From: Dendrolimus kikuchii
Lineage: Eukaryota > Arthropoda > Insecta > Lepidoptera > Lasiocampidae
Direction: 5' to 3'
Length of the DNA stretch: 64,000 bases
NCBI GenBank assembly: GCA_019925095.2
Contig: CM034388.1
Span: 4,424,501-4,488,500 of the forward strand
Shown: piece after piece, positions 53,924 to 64,000 of the stretch
Numbering within the stretch: the first letter of the stretch is position 1
Layout: every line of letters starts with the position of its first letter
Made by a program: the position numbers and the translations under genes
Notes under the pieces: model-generated
The model's database searches: none
What the model saw: the letters and a program-made list of their open reading frames with translations, nothing else
Told to the model about the DNA's origin: nothing

Positions 53924-54462
53924 AAATAAAATTGTAGAACCCGATCCCAGCGCCACGTACCGGTTCTAATTGCGAATCTCAACCATCCCGGTACCCACTC
54001 AAACACACAAAAACAAAATCACCAAAATCGCTCCCGGTGATTAGGAGGATTCCAGAACCCGATCTCAGCGCCACCTACCGGTTCTAATTGTGAATCTAAA
54101 AGAGTAATATATTTTTTTTTAATTCTAAGTCATAACAAAATAAGATTAAAAATCTTGCCAAAAAATTAAAGTTTATAATTAACAAATGAAAAATAGGGGT
54201 TGATCGTAGAGGGGTGCAAATTTAGGGTTGTATGTATTTTTGTATGTTGTATCATAAAAAAATAGAAATTAAAAATTTTGTCTAAAAAATAAAATAAAAA
54301 ATTTAGGGGTGGACTACCCCTAACATTTAGGGGGATGAAAAATAGATGTTGGCCGATTCTCATAGATACCGGATAATCACAAAAAATTTCATCAAAATCG
54401 GTCAAGCCGTTTCGGAGGAGTATGGCAACGAAAACTGTGACACGAGAATTTTATTTATTAGA
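53924..54462 (-). mobile_element. Helitron, 3'-truncated
   Basis: Matches 14236-14834 from GTAGAACCCGATCCCAGC to GA|T at 54462, but the CTAG/hairpin end is missing. AGGTGGCGC-type sites at 53948-53963 (CGTACC variant) and 54066-54081. Confidence 0.65.
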
Positions 54463-54589
54463 TACATAGTATGTTTTGAAAATTTGTACGCCGCATTTTC
54501 AGCAAACAAGGTTTGCACTCAGATTTTTGTTACACTTATTTTATTTATCAAATATATAATACGTAAAATGCAAAATCCAAAAAAGAGAT

Positions 54590-54720
54590 TGTCGGCTTGT
54601 GTGACGGATGATATGATAATTTGTGGTGTGACAGAAAGTGTATGTCAGAATAGAGGAGTGTGGAAGGAAAAACATATTTTGCCGACCCCAAATAGGAGAA
54701 GGTGAAAGAAAAGAGAAAGA
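54590..54720 (+). pseudogene. LINE C-terminal tail remnant
   Basis: Plus frame DDMIICGVTESVCQNRGVWK then EKHILPTPN and a stop. Pair of 3070-3200. Confidence 0.4.
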
Positions 54721-55345
54721 AATATATATATAAAAGTAACAGTGCAACATCCTTCCGTCTTAGGATGCAGTTGAAAACTAGGGTCAAGCACCTGCTGCCC
54801 GGCATATGCTGAACTGTGCCTATTTGGTACCATCGCGAGATTTTTTTTGCTATATACCTAAATAGTTTAATACCTATTTCATTTTTTTCCTTGTATCTCG
54901 CTTTCTCTTTTTATAATTGGGAGAAGGCTAAAGAAAAGAGAGAAATTTCCAGTGTTGGATCCTCACAATTTATACTGATGTGGGTAGTTTTATAAGTGCA
55001 GCTGGTTTTCGGTTTCGCCATTTCGTGGTGGCAAAGTTAGTCTCCAACGCACGCAAAGTCAGCTGTGAACGTGAAGAAGTGAACGTTGCACATCCCATTC
55101 TTCAATATCTCATTGAGCTTTATATACAAGCCGTGCTTGCCTTTTGGTTTAAATGTGCCATCATTAAAAAACCTCAGTGACACCTGAGGACTTTTTAATG
55201 CCGTACACTCTCCAGAGCTGTCTAGCTGCCCCATTGCAGGTGGATTCCCAGCTTAGTGGTACTTATTACTCCATTGGGTTTTGTGCAGGATTTGGTATTC
55301 CTCTCACTCCCATATATTTCCATAAATATAACTAAATATATATTT
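54721..55345. other. unassigned stretch
   Basis: A hairpin AACCTCAGTGACACCTGAGG lies near 55169. No gene recognised. Confidence 0.45.
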
Positions 55346-55539
55346 TTTTATTACAAGAGTTCAAGAGACAGACCATCAGACATTTGTTATACCAAAGGTG
55401 CTACCAATGTGCTGCCACTCTCTAAAGGGAGGCTGGAATCTGGCCACTAATGCCCGAACACAACTCAAGGTTGTTATGGTGGCATATTCTAGACCAGGCT
55501 GCAGGAAATTGTATTATTTCACTATTCCTGCACGGATAA
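55346..55539 (-). mobile_element. SINE-A with large internal deletion
   Basis: Both ends of the family are present (CCGTGCAGGAATAG and CTTGTAATAAAAAAA, minus sense), but about 90 bases around GGGCATTTGCCC are missing and the tail-proximal block is shortened. Confidence 0.75.
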
Positions 55540-55884
55540 GAGAGAGGTGTTTGTTAACCATCAACACGATTGAACAGAATAGGCTTTTCAAGAGAACTTT
55601 CAAACTGTTAATATTGTTTCTAGTAGTCCATTGCAATTTCAATATACAGTGTCAGGCGTTATTTGCTGGTTGTTGGCAAACTTTCGGACTGTTTGACCAA
55701 CGGGCTGTGACAAACTGGAGCGCGGAGGTAAAGTTTTACGGCCGACATATTTCGGCTTATTGAGCTTTTGAAAGTTAGTTCACAGTGTGGGCTTCTGTAC
55801 CGTACAATTATACCAGTTGGGGTATTTAGTGCATATATATGTATGTAGATATATAAAGGTTGTTTATTCAAGCCAAATAATCGG
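55540..55884. other. unassigned stretch
   Basis: TTGCTGGTTGTTGGCAAACT and neighbouring sequence are unique here. No gene. Confidence 0.45.
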
Positions 55885-56405
55885 CAGCCAACCGTTATCC
55901 ACTGCTGGACGTAGGCTTCCCCAAGTTTGGGCCACCTATCCAGTTCTTCTCCTCTCCTCGAGATTGTCGACTACGTTTGCTGAGACGCGCTCTACACTCC
56001 AGGACTCATCTGATCCATAGGCCATCGGTCCTACAACAGATATGGCCGATCCACTGCCACTTCAGCTTGCTAATGTTGCAAGCTATGTCGGTAATCTTGG
56101 TTCTCTTATGGATATAAATTTAGCTCGCTCCATAGCCGCTGAGGGACCTTCAGTTTATGAACCCTACTGTCAGTGTCCACGTCTCAACACCATCAGTCAT
56201 GACCGGTAGGACACATTGCTCCAAGACTCTTCTTCAAGCGTTGCGGAATCGTCGACGTGAAAGCCCAACGGAGCTTTTCGAATGCTGCCCAACCTAACTG
56301 AATCCTTTTATTGAATCCCCTCTGGAAGTTATGTTTATCCACTTGGATAAATTGTACAAGATAGACAAATTCTTGCACATCTACAAGGATCAGCCCAGTG
56401 CCGTA
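55885..56405 (-). pseudogene. RTE-like LINE, end of reverse transcriptase and C-terminus
   Basis: The minus strand reads EFVYLVQFIQVDKHNFQRGF, NKRIQLGWAAFEKLRWAFTS and TIPQRLKKSL. After a frameshift near 56205 it reads QCVLPVMTDGVETWTLTVG. Further frames give ISKLKWQWIGHIC. The order EYVYLG..NF..E...RI.LGWAAF.KL..........QCVLPVMTYG.ETWTLT is the thumb-to-C-terminal region of RTE-like LINEs. Several frameshifts and stops make it dead. Its 3' end near 55890 (CTGCTGGACGTAGG on the plus strand) matches 63340-63360. Confidence 0.7.
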
Positions 56406-57126
56406 AATAGGGTGGTGCCAGCGGTGCCCGGGCACAGGGCGTAGACTCTGGAGGGCGCAAGAATGGCTAGATCAGGCAGGACTATTATTTTTCGGTTAGC
56501 TCCTGATAAATTCCCGCTTCGCCCATAATACTCGATTCCAACCCATAAGTACCCACATGCGTGTATCATCAAAAACCTCTGATAAATTAGACAAAACATC
56601 GCGCTCATTTTTTTGGCAGCTCACGTTTGTGTTCTATCTAGTTCTTTAAAAAAATAGATTTTTCTTCCAAAATATTAGATAATTGCTCCACCAACACCAA
56701 GGTCCTTGTGAGTTATTATATCACCCTGAATGAAATAAAGTAGGCATATAAGTAGCATTGCTCTAGATAGGGTACCTATAATATCTGATAAAATCAAGGG
56801 TGCAGTTAGAGAAGCTCGCATAGGGCGCATAAAAGGCTTACGGTGGCACTGTATCAGTCTTAGCATGACCATAACATCGACACGACGTGACATGTTCAAC
56901 GATCATTTTCAGTTGCAATAGTTGATTATTAAGGTTGTTTGCTATGCGACGCAAAACATGTAGTGTACAAGTGCCGCACGTGACGACCATGTTAATAAGT
57001 CTGTTTTGATAAGTTACTGTTTGAATATTTATATGCAAGATACGCTAGACGGGCAATATTGGCTCGTACAGTGGGTGTTTGGATGTTTTCTTATCTTATC
57101 TTGGCAATTATACTTAAGAGTAACCT
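56406..57126. other. unassigned stretch
   Basis: Short frames only, no motif. GGGCGCAAGAATGGC and CATAGGGCGCATAAAAGGC are GC-richer words. Confidence 0.45.
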
Positions 57127-57400
57127 AGGAACGGGGAAAGAATATTAATTTTTGCAACGGGACGGCTTGACGTTAGAGGCGACTTACACCTGAGTAGATG
57201 AGATTTCGATGGCTACTACCGAGTATCCTGCTATAAACAACGTTTAGTTTTGTTCTGGAATTAATGGCCGGGCTCCAGCCCTTTCTTCAAGGGCAGTAGC
57301 ACACTGGTAGGGCCTATCATGTTGGATATGTCCATAGGCGATGGTTACCACTTTTCATTTGGTGGGACTTTATCATATCTGCTGTAAAAAAGAAACATAC
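57127..57400 (+). mobile_element. SINE-A copy, old
   Basis: Plus sense from TAGGAACGGGGAAAGAATA to ATCTGCTGTAAAAAAGAAAC. One of the most diverged copies. Confidence 0.65.
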
Positions 57401-57699
57401 AATAAACTAATGGACGAAAAATAATATTAATGTATATATGTATTGGTGAAGATTTTCCATCGCGGCTATTGTTGTTCCTCGCAAGCCTATGCCCATTTGT
57501 TTTTTTTTGATCAGGAGCCAATAATACCCGCAGATGGCTGTGTCAGCGATACGAGCGGAGGCGTTCAGCCCGGAAGCAGCGCGCTCGAGGAGGCACTTCC
57601 TGTGAGGTTCTACTTCGGCTCGACGGCTGCGGGGAATGACTCTATAGAATTAAGCCGTAAAAGGTTGAATGAGCTAAGCCAATAGGCTGAGGTGTCTAT
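57401..57699. other. unassigned open frame
   Basis: A plus frame at 57443-57685 ends PVRFYFGSTAAGNDSIELSR then KRLNELSQ and a stop. The sequence is not low-complexity and looks protein-like, but I do not recognise it; a LINE tail is possible. Confidence 0.3.
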
Positions 57700-57830
57700 A
57701 TAATGTGGACTCGACATCGACTCTGCCGGCGGAGCCGATCCTAGTCTATCTTTACTACCGCTTCGCAACGTGGAGGAAAAGAAGCGGTGAAAGAAACTGT
57801 CCAGCAACACGCCTAAGTTAATCGTGTATG
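57700..57830 (-). repeat. LINE 3'UTR-like repeat
   Basis: ACTACCGCTTCGCAACGTGG and AAAGAAACTGTCCAGCAACA, inverse of 9865-10045. Confidence 0.5.
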
Positions 57831-58254
57831 GCTACTCGTGTCTCTAATGAGTGGGTGTGATTGTTGGGTCTTAACTATGTGTAAGAGGATCCGAGCCGGG
57901 GGCTCCCCGGCGTCTGTTTTGTCTGCGTCTGTTATGCCAGGCTGAAGTTCTGAGCCTCGGGGGGTTAATAATCGCGAGGAAACGGGTGAATTTATCGGGC
58001 TCGTGCCTATTACATGCGAGTACTATTCTTTGTACGTTTAGGGAATTGTTTGCCACCTCAATTATTGTACAGCGCCATCTATTGGCTTGTAAGTGTTCCA
58101 CTACACGAACGATAAAAGGTGTTTGAGAGTAAAGCCTCTGAAGCTAAACGACCAGAACTCTAGCACTGGTCATATCTGTAGAACTTTATATTGTGCATGG
58201 ATTGATATGCGCTTGAATGAATTGGCATTTATTAATTAGTCTATCTTAAAATAA
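57831..58254. other. unassigned stretch
   Basis: CAGCGCCATCTATTGGC at 58070-58086. No gene. Confidence 0.45.
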
Positions 58255-58430
58255 AACCTTGAGATAAATTAATCACTAAAAATAAACTATAATAACACTT
58301 GACACTTGACATCTTTGTCTTCCGTGATCACGGCCACTGAAAAGTGGCCGAAACGTCGGAAAAACCAAAATCAAATAAAATTACCGCGCTTAAAACCGTT
58401 AAAACGTAGTTTTATTATGTATACAAGTCG
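58255..58430 (-). repeat. repeat G copy, downstream of the LINE domain
   Basis: Best copy of repeat G: GATCACGGCCACTGAAAAGT with a GGCCAC..GTGGCC stem, CCGAAACGTCGG palindrome, and AAAACGTAGTTTTATTAT. On the minus strand it follows the endonuclease-like remnant at 58475, so it may be that element's 3' untranslated end. Confidence 0.6.
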
Positions 58431-58474
58431 CGAAAACTTAAGAAAATATTATATAATAAAATATAAAATAAATG

Positions 58475-58672
58475 AAGAAAATGTAGTGCAAGACCACTAT
58501 CAGTTGGGACGCTTCCCAAAAGAGTAGCCACATTTCTTCTGAATGGTAACGTCAATGCGTTGCCCGAAGTATATTTAGACCAGCCTTTGGGCGCATTTAC
58601 TAGACATTTGGCTATGCTTCGATAAAGCTTGTGCGCTTCAGGCCCCCATGGTCCTAAGGTCTCCACCCTACC
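58475..58672 (-). pseudogene. LINE C-terminal domain, second copy
   Basis: Minus frame VETLGPWGPEAHKLYRSIAK, and TLPFRRNVATLLGSVPTDSG to the end of the frame. It corresponds to the last third of 32703-33390, with an IAIQRG block altered by small indels. Confidence 0.6.
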
Positions 58673-59115
58673 AATACTAATATATAAATATGAAATAACA
58701 TTACTAAAATTCCAAATTGATGGTGCAATGTCTCCGGATTATGTCAGACCCAATCCTAAACGCGTATGACCCAATTTCCACGTGGCACTGAGAGCCGGGA
58801 AACCTCTGTAATGTAACACAGAAATCTCCTAACACGATTGATTTGTGACGAATGTTCGTCTCAGGAAATCGGCTATGTTTGCAATCTTTTTGTCGTGTAT
58901 TACGTAAGTGATTTGTTTTATCGTTATCTAGGGAGTTTTGAAAGGATTGCCCTATGCCAGGTCTTATTATATTTTAATATTATAAACCTAATAAATAAAT
59001 ATATAAATACAATCTGACGTATATAGCTAACGTAAGATTGTATTTATATTCAATTCAAACCTTTTGAGCCATGCAATAAAATGAAATAAAACAAAGGAGA
59101 AAATTAAGATTTTAT
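58673..59115. other. unassigned stretch
   Basis: AT-rich, nothing recognised. Confidence 0.5.
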
Positions 59116-59424
59116 TTTTTTATTGCAGGAGTTCAGCAGACAGGCAGACGGCCCACTGGATGGAAACCGGTTACCATCGCCTATGGACATTTGCAACACC
59201 AAAGGTGCTACAAATGCGCTGCTGCTCTCTTAAGTGAGTCTGGAACCTGGTCACTAATGCCGGAACAACTCAAGGTTGTTATGGCGGCATGCTCTAGACC
59301 AAGGGTGGTAGCCATCCAGTCGGGCAAATGCCCTACCACCTGGCTGTGGGTTGTTTAGTCGCCTCTTACGACAGGCCGCCCGACCGCAGGAAATTGTATT
59401 CTTTCTCCGTTCCTGCACGGATAA
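59116..59424 (-). mobile_element. SINE-A, full length
   Basis: Minus sense from TATCCGTGCAGGAACGG to CTGCAATAAAAAAATAAAAT. Two bases are missing in the GTTGTGTTCC word. Confidence 0.85.
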
Positions 59425-60510
59425 AAAATTGCCTGTTTTAATTCCTAATAATCTTATTTAAATCCATTGAGCAATTTTGAAGCGTATTTGAAAGAAACTT
59501 TCACACAAACTATCAGGCAAACTATCTAGGAACGACATTTATCATTAAGCATCGTTAACAGTAACATAGATCTTGACTAAGATTTATAATTTATTTTTGA
59601 ATTACAAATACATTCCTCAATTTATTTTGTAAATATTTAAATGTTTCACCGATTAGACTAAAGAAATATATCTGAAATTATAAAAGCTTCATCGTAAGGC
59701 TTATGAAATTATGTATATGTAGGAATTACAAGCGTCTTCAGAGATAAAAAAAATGATTATTTCATCCACGGACTATACCAAATAAACTATTCGGTCCAAG
59801 TCAATTATTCCTTTTAGTAATACAAGAATCACTCTCAAAACTACATCATTTCCTCCGGAGGATTGTGCTGAATCAGTAAATGATCCCGCAATCATTGTGA
59901 ACCTTCACACGATGTCATAAAGACCATTTTTCCACGTCAATAAACCTAAAAATGCTTATCGAAATGTCTGGTATCATTTTGCGGGTATTTCTCTTCACAA
60001 CGTTGTTATGAGTGATGAATTTTCAAGATTTTTAATATTACGTAAGGTAGTTATACCTAACCATAATGTCAGTAGGGAGTTCATTCTGATTCTCTTGTGT
60101 AATATTTAACTATATACTTATAGTAATATCTCATAGACATGGGTCTGTCTCCAAGCACAGTAGTAGATGGTTACTACTGTGCTTGGCTCTTCAATTAACA
60201 CTTGTCCGAGGATTGTTTAGTTTCACGTCAGTCACATCATTATCAGAATGAGATGAATATATTTTTTTATATTGTATTATATGTTCACGTTTGACCATCA
60301 TCTCGCCTGATGCTAAGCGGAGATATTGTCTACGATAAAGCAAGCTTATCTAGGAGGTATTCACACGGGACTTGTAGACATCCAAATTGTAGATAATAGG
60401 AATAACAAAATTCAAATTCAAATTTATTTAACCAAACTTCTCATTACATGACAAAGCTATAACAAAAGATTGTGCTAATTAGAGTACTAAATGTTGATTT
60501 TTTCTAATTG
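59425..60510. other. unassigned stretch, 1.1 kb
   Basis: GCACAGTAGTAGATGGTTACTACTGTGC at 60157-60184 forms a hairpin of about 11 bp. No gene or other repeat recognised. Confidence 0.45.
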
Positions 60511-60942
60511 TATATATGTTATAGTCAAATATCGAAGCTCTGGCACTCCTAGGTTTGATTAGTAAAACCTCAGGTCTGATATAAAGTTTTAGTCAAAGTC
60601 CAAATAAATGACTTTTTCCGACTTTGACTAACGATTTTTTATCTAACCTAGATACTAATTTATACAGTCATTAAACATGTAACAAGTGCAGTATGAATCG
60701 ACGTTCGACCGAGTTTGCCTTAGTCGTTTCTAAGATCGACTAGACAAAGCCCGAAACAGATTGTAGATTCGATGTTTGACTAAAAGGTTAGGTAGGTACT
60801 TCTATGTTTGTCTAAAAATACTTTAGTCAAAGGCCGAAAAGGGAATGTATCTCGGATTTTGTCGAAATGCCTTGGTCAAACCCAAGATAAACCAGTCACT
60901 CCGGGAAGAGATTGCATATCGACCTTTGATTATAACATATAC
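60511..60942. mobile_element. candidate TIR element with TAGTCAAA repeats
   Basis: Left TATATGTTATAGTCAAATAT; right reverse complement TATATGTTATAATCAAAGGT, both followed by CGA. TAGTCAAAG, GACTTTGACTA and related words recur inside on both strands. Non-coding; superfamily unknown. Confidence 0.5.
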
Positions 60943-61499
60943 ATAGTCGTATGAGGTGTCGTTAATCAGATCTTGAAAAACAATGACGACGTTCTTTATT
61001 GAAGTCAATACTTGTGTCCCCTAAGTCCCTGAGCCCATGTGCCACGTACCCCTTGTACACCCAAGGTAGAGACGGCCCTGAATAAATGTTCATTTTACCT
61101 TCTTCCATAATTTATATAAATATAAGATATAACACCATCTTTCATTCAGGTTAGTCGACTACCCTTATTAAACTGTAAGAGCAATTCATGCGTAACAGTT
61201 TCCGTTCCACCGATTTAGATGGTCCTACCCGCCATTCAATAAAAGAGTTTCGTTTAATAAAGTTTGACCCCTCTGAAGCACAGTCGATCATTGTTAACAA
61301 TAAACACTTTATCATTGACAAGAGCCTATTGTGTTGCTTTGTATGTCGTTAAATAAAAGCGTTTCCGATACACTTTTGAAATCGTTCATATAATTTTATT
61401 ATATTTTCATATATGCAGATATAAACTAATAAAATCATTGATTCGGGACTGTGTCATACGTCAGGCTTATAATAGATATTAGAGTCAACCTCTAGTGCA
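60943..61499. other. unassigned stretch
   Basis: No gene or repeat recognised. Confidence 0.5.
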
Positions 61500-61995
61500 T
61501 GCCTCTTGTTTAAAGAGGTTACATCACAGGTTACATTGTATAAAATTTTTCTGTTAGGGCTATTTGCCGCGAAAGATTCACTTCATTTTATATCGCAAAC
61601 TATCCTATATCCCGGATGAAAAGTATCTATGCCCATTTTCTATGTATTAAACTACATATTATATAGGTACACCAAAATGACCAATTCGACGAAACCGACC
61701 AGTTCGATGAAATCGACCAAATGGACCAAATCGACCAGTTCGACGAAATCAACCAATTCGACCAAATTGACCAAATCGACCCAGTTCGACCAAACCGACC
61801 AATTCAACCAAATCAACCACTTCGACCAAATCGTCGAAATCGACCAAATCGACGAAATTGACCAATTCGACCAAATCAACGAATTCAACCAATTCGACTA
61901 ATTCGACGAAATCTTTCGGGTCCAAAAAACAAAATATACATTTGATTAATTTTTTAACTTTACATGGCATTACAACGCATGCCGGGTGCAGCTAG
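61500..61995 (+). mobile_element. Helitron containing a 9-bp minisatellite
   Basis: Ends with hairpin GGCATTACAACGCATGCC and CTAG|T at 61995. The 5' part matches 45965-46097. The minisatellite occupies 61677-61912. The exact 5' base is uncertain. Confidence 0.65.
61677..61912. repeat. 9-bp minisatellite, about 26 units
   Basis: Units such as GACCAATTC, GACCAAATC and GACGAAATC. Because the period is a multiple of three, several frames stay open on both strands (S-T-K, F-D-Q/I-D-Q and L-V-x repeats). These frames have no other coding evidence. Confidence 0.9.
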
Positions 61996-62070
61996 TTCAT
62001 AATAATGACGCATGACATGAATGACTTATTTAAATATTTTATATGCTTTTGCATGATATAACATTACTGT

Positions 62071-62437
62071 AGCGCCATCTCTGAAATTTATAATACTCTG
62101 TGTTTTGGCGTATTTTAGATAGATGGCATTGAATCAAAGCGCCATCTCTGAATCTACTATTCTTACAACTTATACTTGTGGTATATTAAAAAACATAGAT
62201 GGTGCTGCAACAAAAGAAAAATGGAATGAATAAACATCACTGTTGTTTCAGTCTCGTAAAAAATTCATCGTTTACCGAAGTCTCTAGATGGCGCTTCTAA
62301 ACCCTTACGCCATCTTGCGGTAGCTTTTAGTTCCTTTATAAACCACAGCACCAGTTTGTGGTTCTGTAATCTTACCGTTTTTGCAAGAACCTCTTTTACG
62401 TTAAAAACATTTTCAAAAGCTCCGTTAGGTGGCGTTG
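62071..62437. promoter_or_regulatory. cluster of AGATGGCGC-type motifs
   Basis: AGCGCCATCT at 62071 and about 62138, AGATGGCAT at 62121, AGATGGTGCTGC at 62197, AGATGGCGCTTC at 62286, ACGCCATCTTGCGG at about 62308 and TAGGTGGCGTTG at about 62425. The core resembles the insect CTCF motif AGGTGGCGC. Function is inferred only from motif density. Confidence 0.35.
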
Positions 62438-62727
62438 ATATTTAGTAAGTAAAGGCTTTCATATAAAAATATTAGGTACTAAGTCATAGGAATGACAATC
62501 CCATACTTTGAGGCGTTGCCTTGATGGTTGGTTCCAGTTTGTTCGCTAGATGTCCTTAGTATGAATTCAATGTTAATTTTACGTACATGGAATCGATCCT
62601 GAAACTACACTTTTAAAATTAATAATAAAAAAAAAACTTATAGACCTCAGTTCTTTTTAGTGGATTCTTCAAGTCTCTTTCATTTTATCTCTGCCTACCC
62701 CTATTAAAAAGATGTGTTTTATGTTTG

Positions 62728-63105
62728 TGGAGTGACGCTCGCGGACCGCGTTCGTAATACCGAAGTAAGAAAGAGAGTTAGTCTGAAAGAGAGTGTCGGG
62801 GTGAAGGTAAGGAAAGGAATGCTCCGGTGATTCGGGCATGTGGAAAGAATGACTAAACAGATATACAATGCAAAAGTGGATGGATGCAGAAGTCGTGGAA
62901 GGCCACGACACACCTTCCATGATCAAATTGATCGTGTACTAGCAGAAGGTGATGTCAGGAGCCTTAAGAACAGACGACGAGCGTGCATGACAAGAGTTAT
63001 GAATGTGAAAGAAGCAAGTGAGGTGTGTAAGAATAAGCCTAAATAGCGCTCTGTGGTTTGTGCCTACCCCGCAAGGGAACTGGCGTGAAGTTATGTATGT
63101 TTTAA
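62728..63105 (+). mobile_element. LINE-B 3' end
   Basis: Plus sense from GAGTGACGCTCGCGGACCGC to GAAGTTATGTATGT. TGA replaces the W codon in the LRWFGH part, an extra ACG is present in the NRR codons, and a TAG replaces W near the end. The tail is short. Confidence 0.8.
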
Positions 63106-63109
63106 GTAT

Positions 63110-63322
63110 TGTAATAATAATCGGTTTAACAAGACATAAGGCTTGTTTAAGGGTAATATACAATAGACCACTATGGGGCCGAACCCAAATACTCAGACAA
63201 TAGTTAAATAACGGAAAGTTAGTTTATGAAATTTACCATGCCAGGAATCGAACCCGGACCCTTTGTGTTGCAGCAAGGTAGTCCGGCAAAGGTATAGCCC
63301 ACTCAAGCACAGAACCCGTCAA
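63110..63322 (-). mobile_element. tRNA-derived SINE, copy of 10060-10330
   Basis: B box GGGTTCGATTCCTGG on the minus strand at 63242-63258, GTACTACTT-like and CTTTGCCGGACTACC blocks as in the first copy. It abuts LINE-B at its left. Confidence 0.7.
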
Positions 63323-63430
63323 TCTTCTTTTTCGTCCAATCGATGTCTACTGCTGAACGTAGCCCATTCTCAAGTTTGCGTTACCTATCCTGGTTGCCGC
63401 CCTCTTCATCTAGCCCTTACGTATATCGTC
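63323..63430 (-). pseudogene. RTE-like LINE 3' end, part 1
   Basis: ATGTCTACTGCTGAACGTAG and TCAAGTTTGCGTTACCTATCC match 55895-55945. The match breaks off near 63425 and resumes at 63896. Confidence 0.5.
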
Positions 63431-63895
63431 ACTCCGCAGGATTGCAGGGCGTCCTACGCTCCTCCTTCTGCGAGGATGTTATGTCACAGAAGAAGGTCGC
63501 CAAAAGAATAAGGGAGGAAGGTGAGCAGGTGGCTCCTTACCGCAGACCGCGAATAGAGGAACATAGGCGTCGCTTTGCCCATCTCCTCCCGATAACATAG
63601 TGGAGCTGGAGGGGTCGGAGAGTCGTCACGGCGTGCCACACATAGTGCCGCGGGGTGTCCTTGTCCCAGGGTCACCCCTTTTTGTTGGTTTGCCACGCGT
63701 CACGATAGATCATACCTATAATTCAAACCCGCGGCGCCTCATAAGAATGCGGAGGGACGCTGGAAGGTTTAGAGATTAGTCTGACGGTCGATGCTTGCAA
63801 CTTGTTCTATCAGTAGACGTTTATGTGTAGCATCGGCCATCGGGTGTCTATATACTCGTTGCTGGCCTCCCCCGGGGCTCGAGGGTATGCGTAAA
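63431..63895. repeat. 465-bp insertion in the LINE end
   Basis: Its right half (63650-63880) matches 2838-3045. On the plus strand a frame contains EDVMSQKKVAKRIREEGEQV and RRPRIEEHRRRFAHLLPIT before a stop at 63598; I do not recognise it. It is GC-richer than the surroundings. Confidence 0.45.
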
Positions 63896-64000
63896 TGTTT
63901 TCCCCCAGCATTAAAAAAGGGCGTCCACGCTACGTTTACCGAGACATAGTCTCTATTCCAGGACTCGTTCGCTCCATCAGGCATTGGTCCTGCAACAGCC
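63896..64000 (-). pseudogene. RTE-like LINE, part 2, cut by window end
   Basis: CTACGTTTACCGAGACATAG, CCAGGACTCGTTCGCTCC and GGTCCTGCAACAG match 55968-56040. The element continues beyond the window. Confidence 0.5.

Noticed and set aside
61629..61970. Repeat proteins with STK or LVELV units
   Set aside because: They follow from a 9-bp DNA period that keeps all frames open; no start context or flanking coding sequence supports them.
1..64000. Host protein-coding genes or tRNA genes
   Set aside because: Apart from BEL gag-pol, no frame shows a recognisable host domain, and tRNA-like boxes are within SINE copies whose bodies repeat elsewhere in the window.

Overview
The window looks like AT-rich, repeat-saturated intergenic DNA from an insect, most probably a moth or butterfly. 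This is inferred from the mix of elements: many short Helitrons ending in a hairpin plus CTAG, tRNA-derived SINEs, a very abundant SINE-like family of about 300 bp, 5'-truncated LINE tails, hAT and mariner remnants, and a BEL/Pao LTR retrotransposon. I found no convincing host gene, no rRNA or tRNA gene, no CRISPR array and nothing bacterial. Most short open frames here are shadows of repeats.

Layout. 1-24.8 kb is a mosaic of SINEs, Helitrons, gypsy-type solo LTRs, MITEs with inverted repeats and LINE 3' ends. 24.8-32.0 kb is the one long coding unit: a BEL/Pao retrotransposon with an uninterrupted 1733-residue gag-pol frame and two LTR copies that look identical over 551 bp. Both of its outer LTR ends are missing. 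32.0-38.1 kb holds a Helitron fragment fused to the BEL 3' LTR, a decayed LINE C-terminal (endonuclease-like) frame, three Helitrons in a row and a pogo-like MITE. 38.1-38.8 kb is a 15-unit, 44-bp minisatellite. 40.2-41.3 kb is a deleted hAT element that keeps the C-terminal dimerisation coding end and is split by a LINE. 42.6-43.8 kb is a long foldback element with a SINE in its loop and a LINE in one arm. 49.3-50.3 kb is a mariner transposase pseudogene with an intact D,D34D triad but two frameshifts. 55-64 kb contains RTE-like LINE remnants, more SINEs and Helitrons, a 9-bp minisatellite inside a Helitron, and a cluster of AGATGGCGC-type motifs.

The elements interact mainly by nesting. Several insertions can be resolved to the base because a relative without the insertion lies elsewhere in the window, or because target-site duplications survive. 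The points most worth following are the young but end-less BEL copy, the hairpin-rich SINE-like family, the foldback element, and a Helitron family whose copies carry sites resembling the insect CTCF core.

Family names used below: SINE-A is the ~300-bp hairpin-rich family ending in CTGCAATAAAA; LINE-B is the 5'-truncated LINE family with an (ATGT)n tail; repeat G is a 3'UTR-like block containing AATAAAACTACGTTTTAAC. These names are mine.
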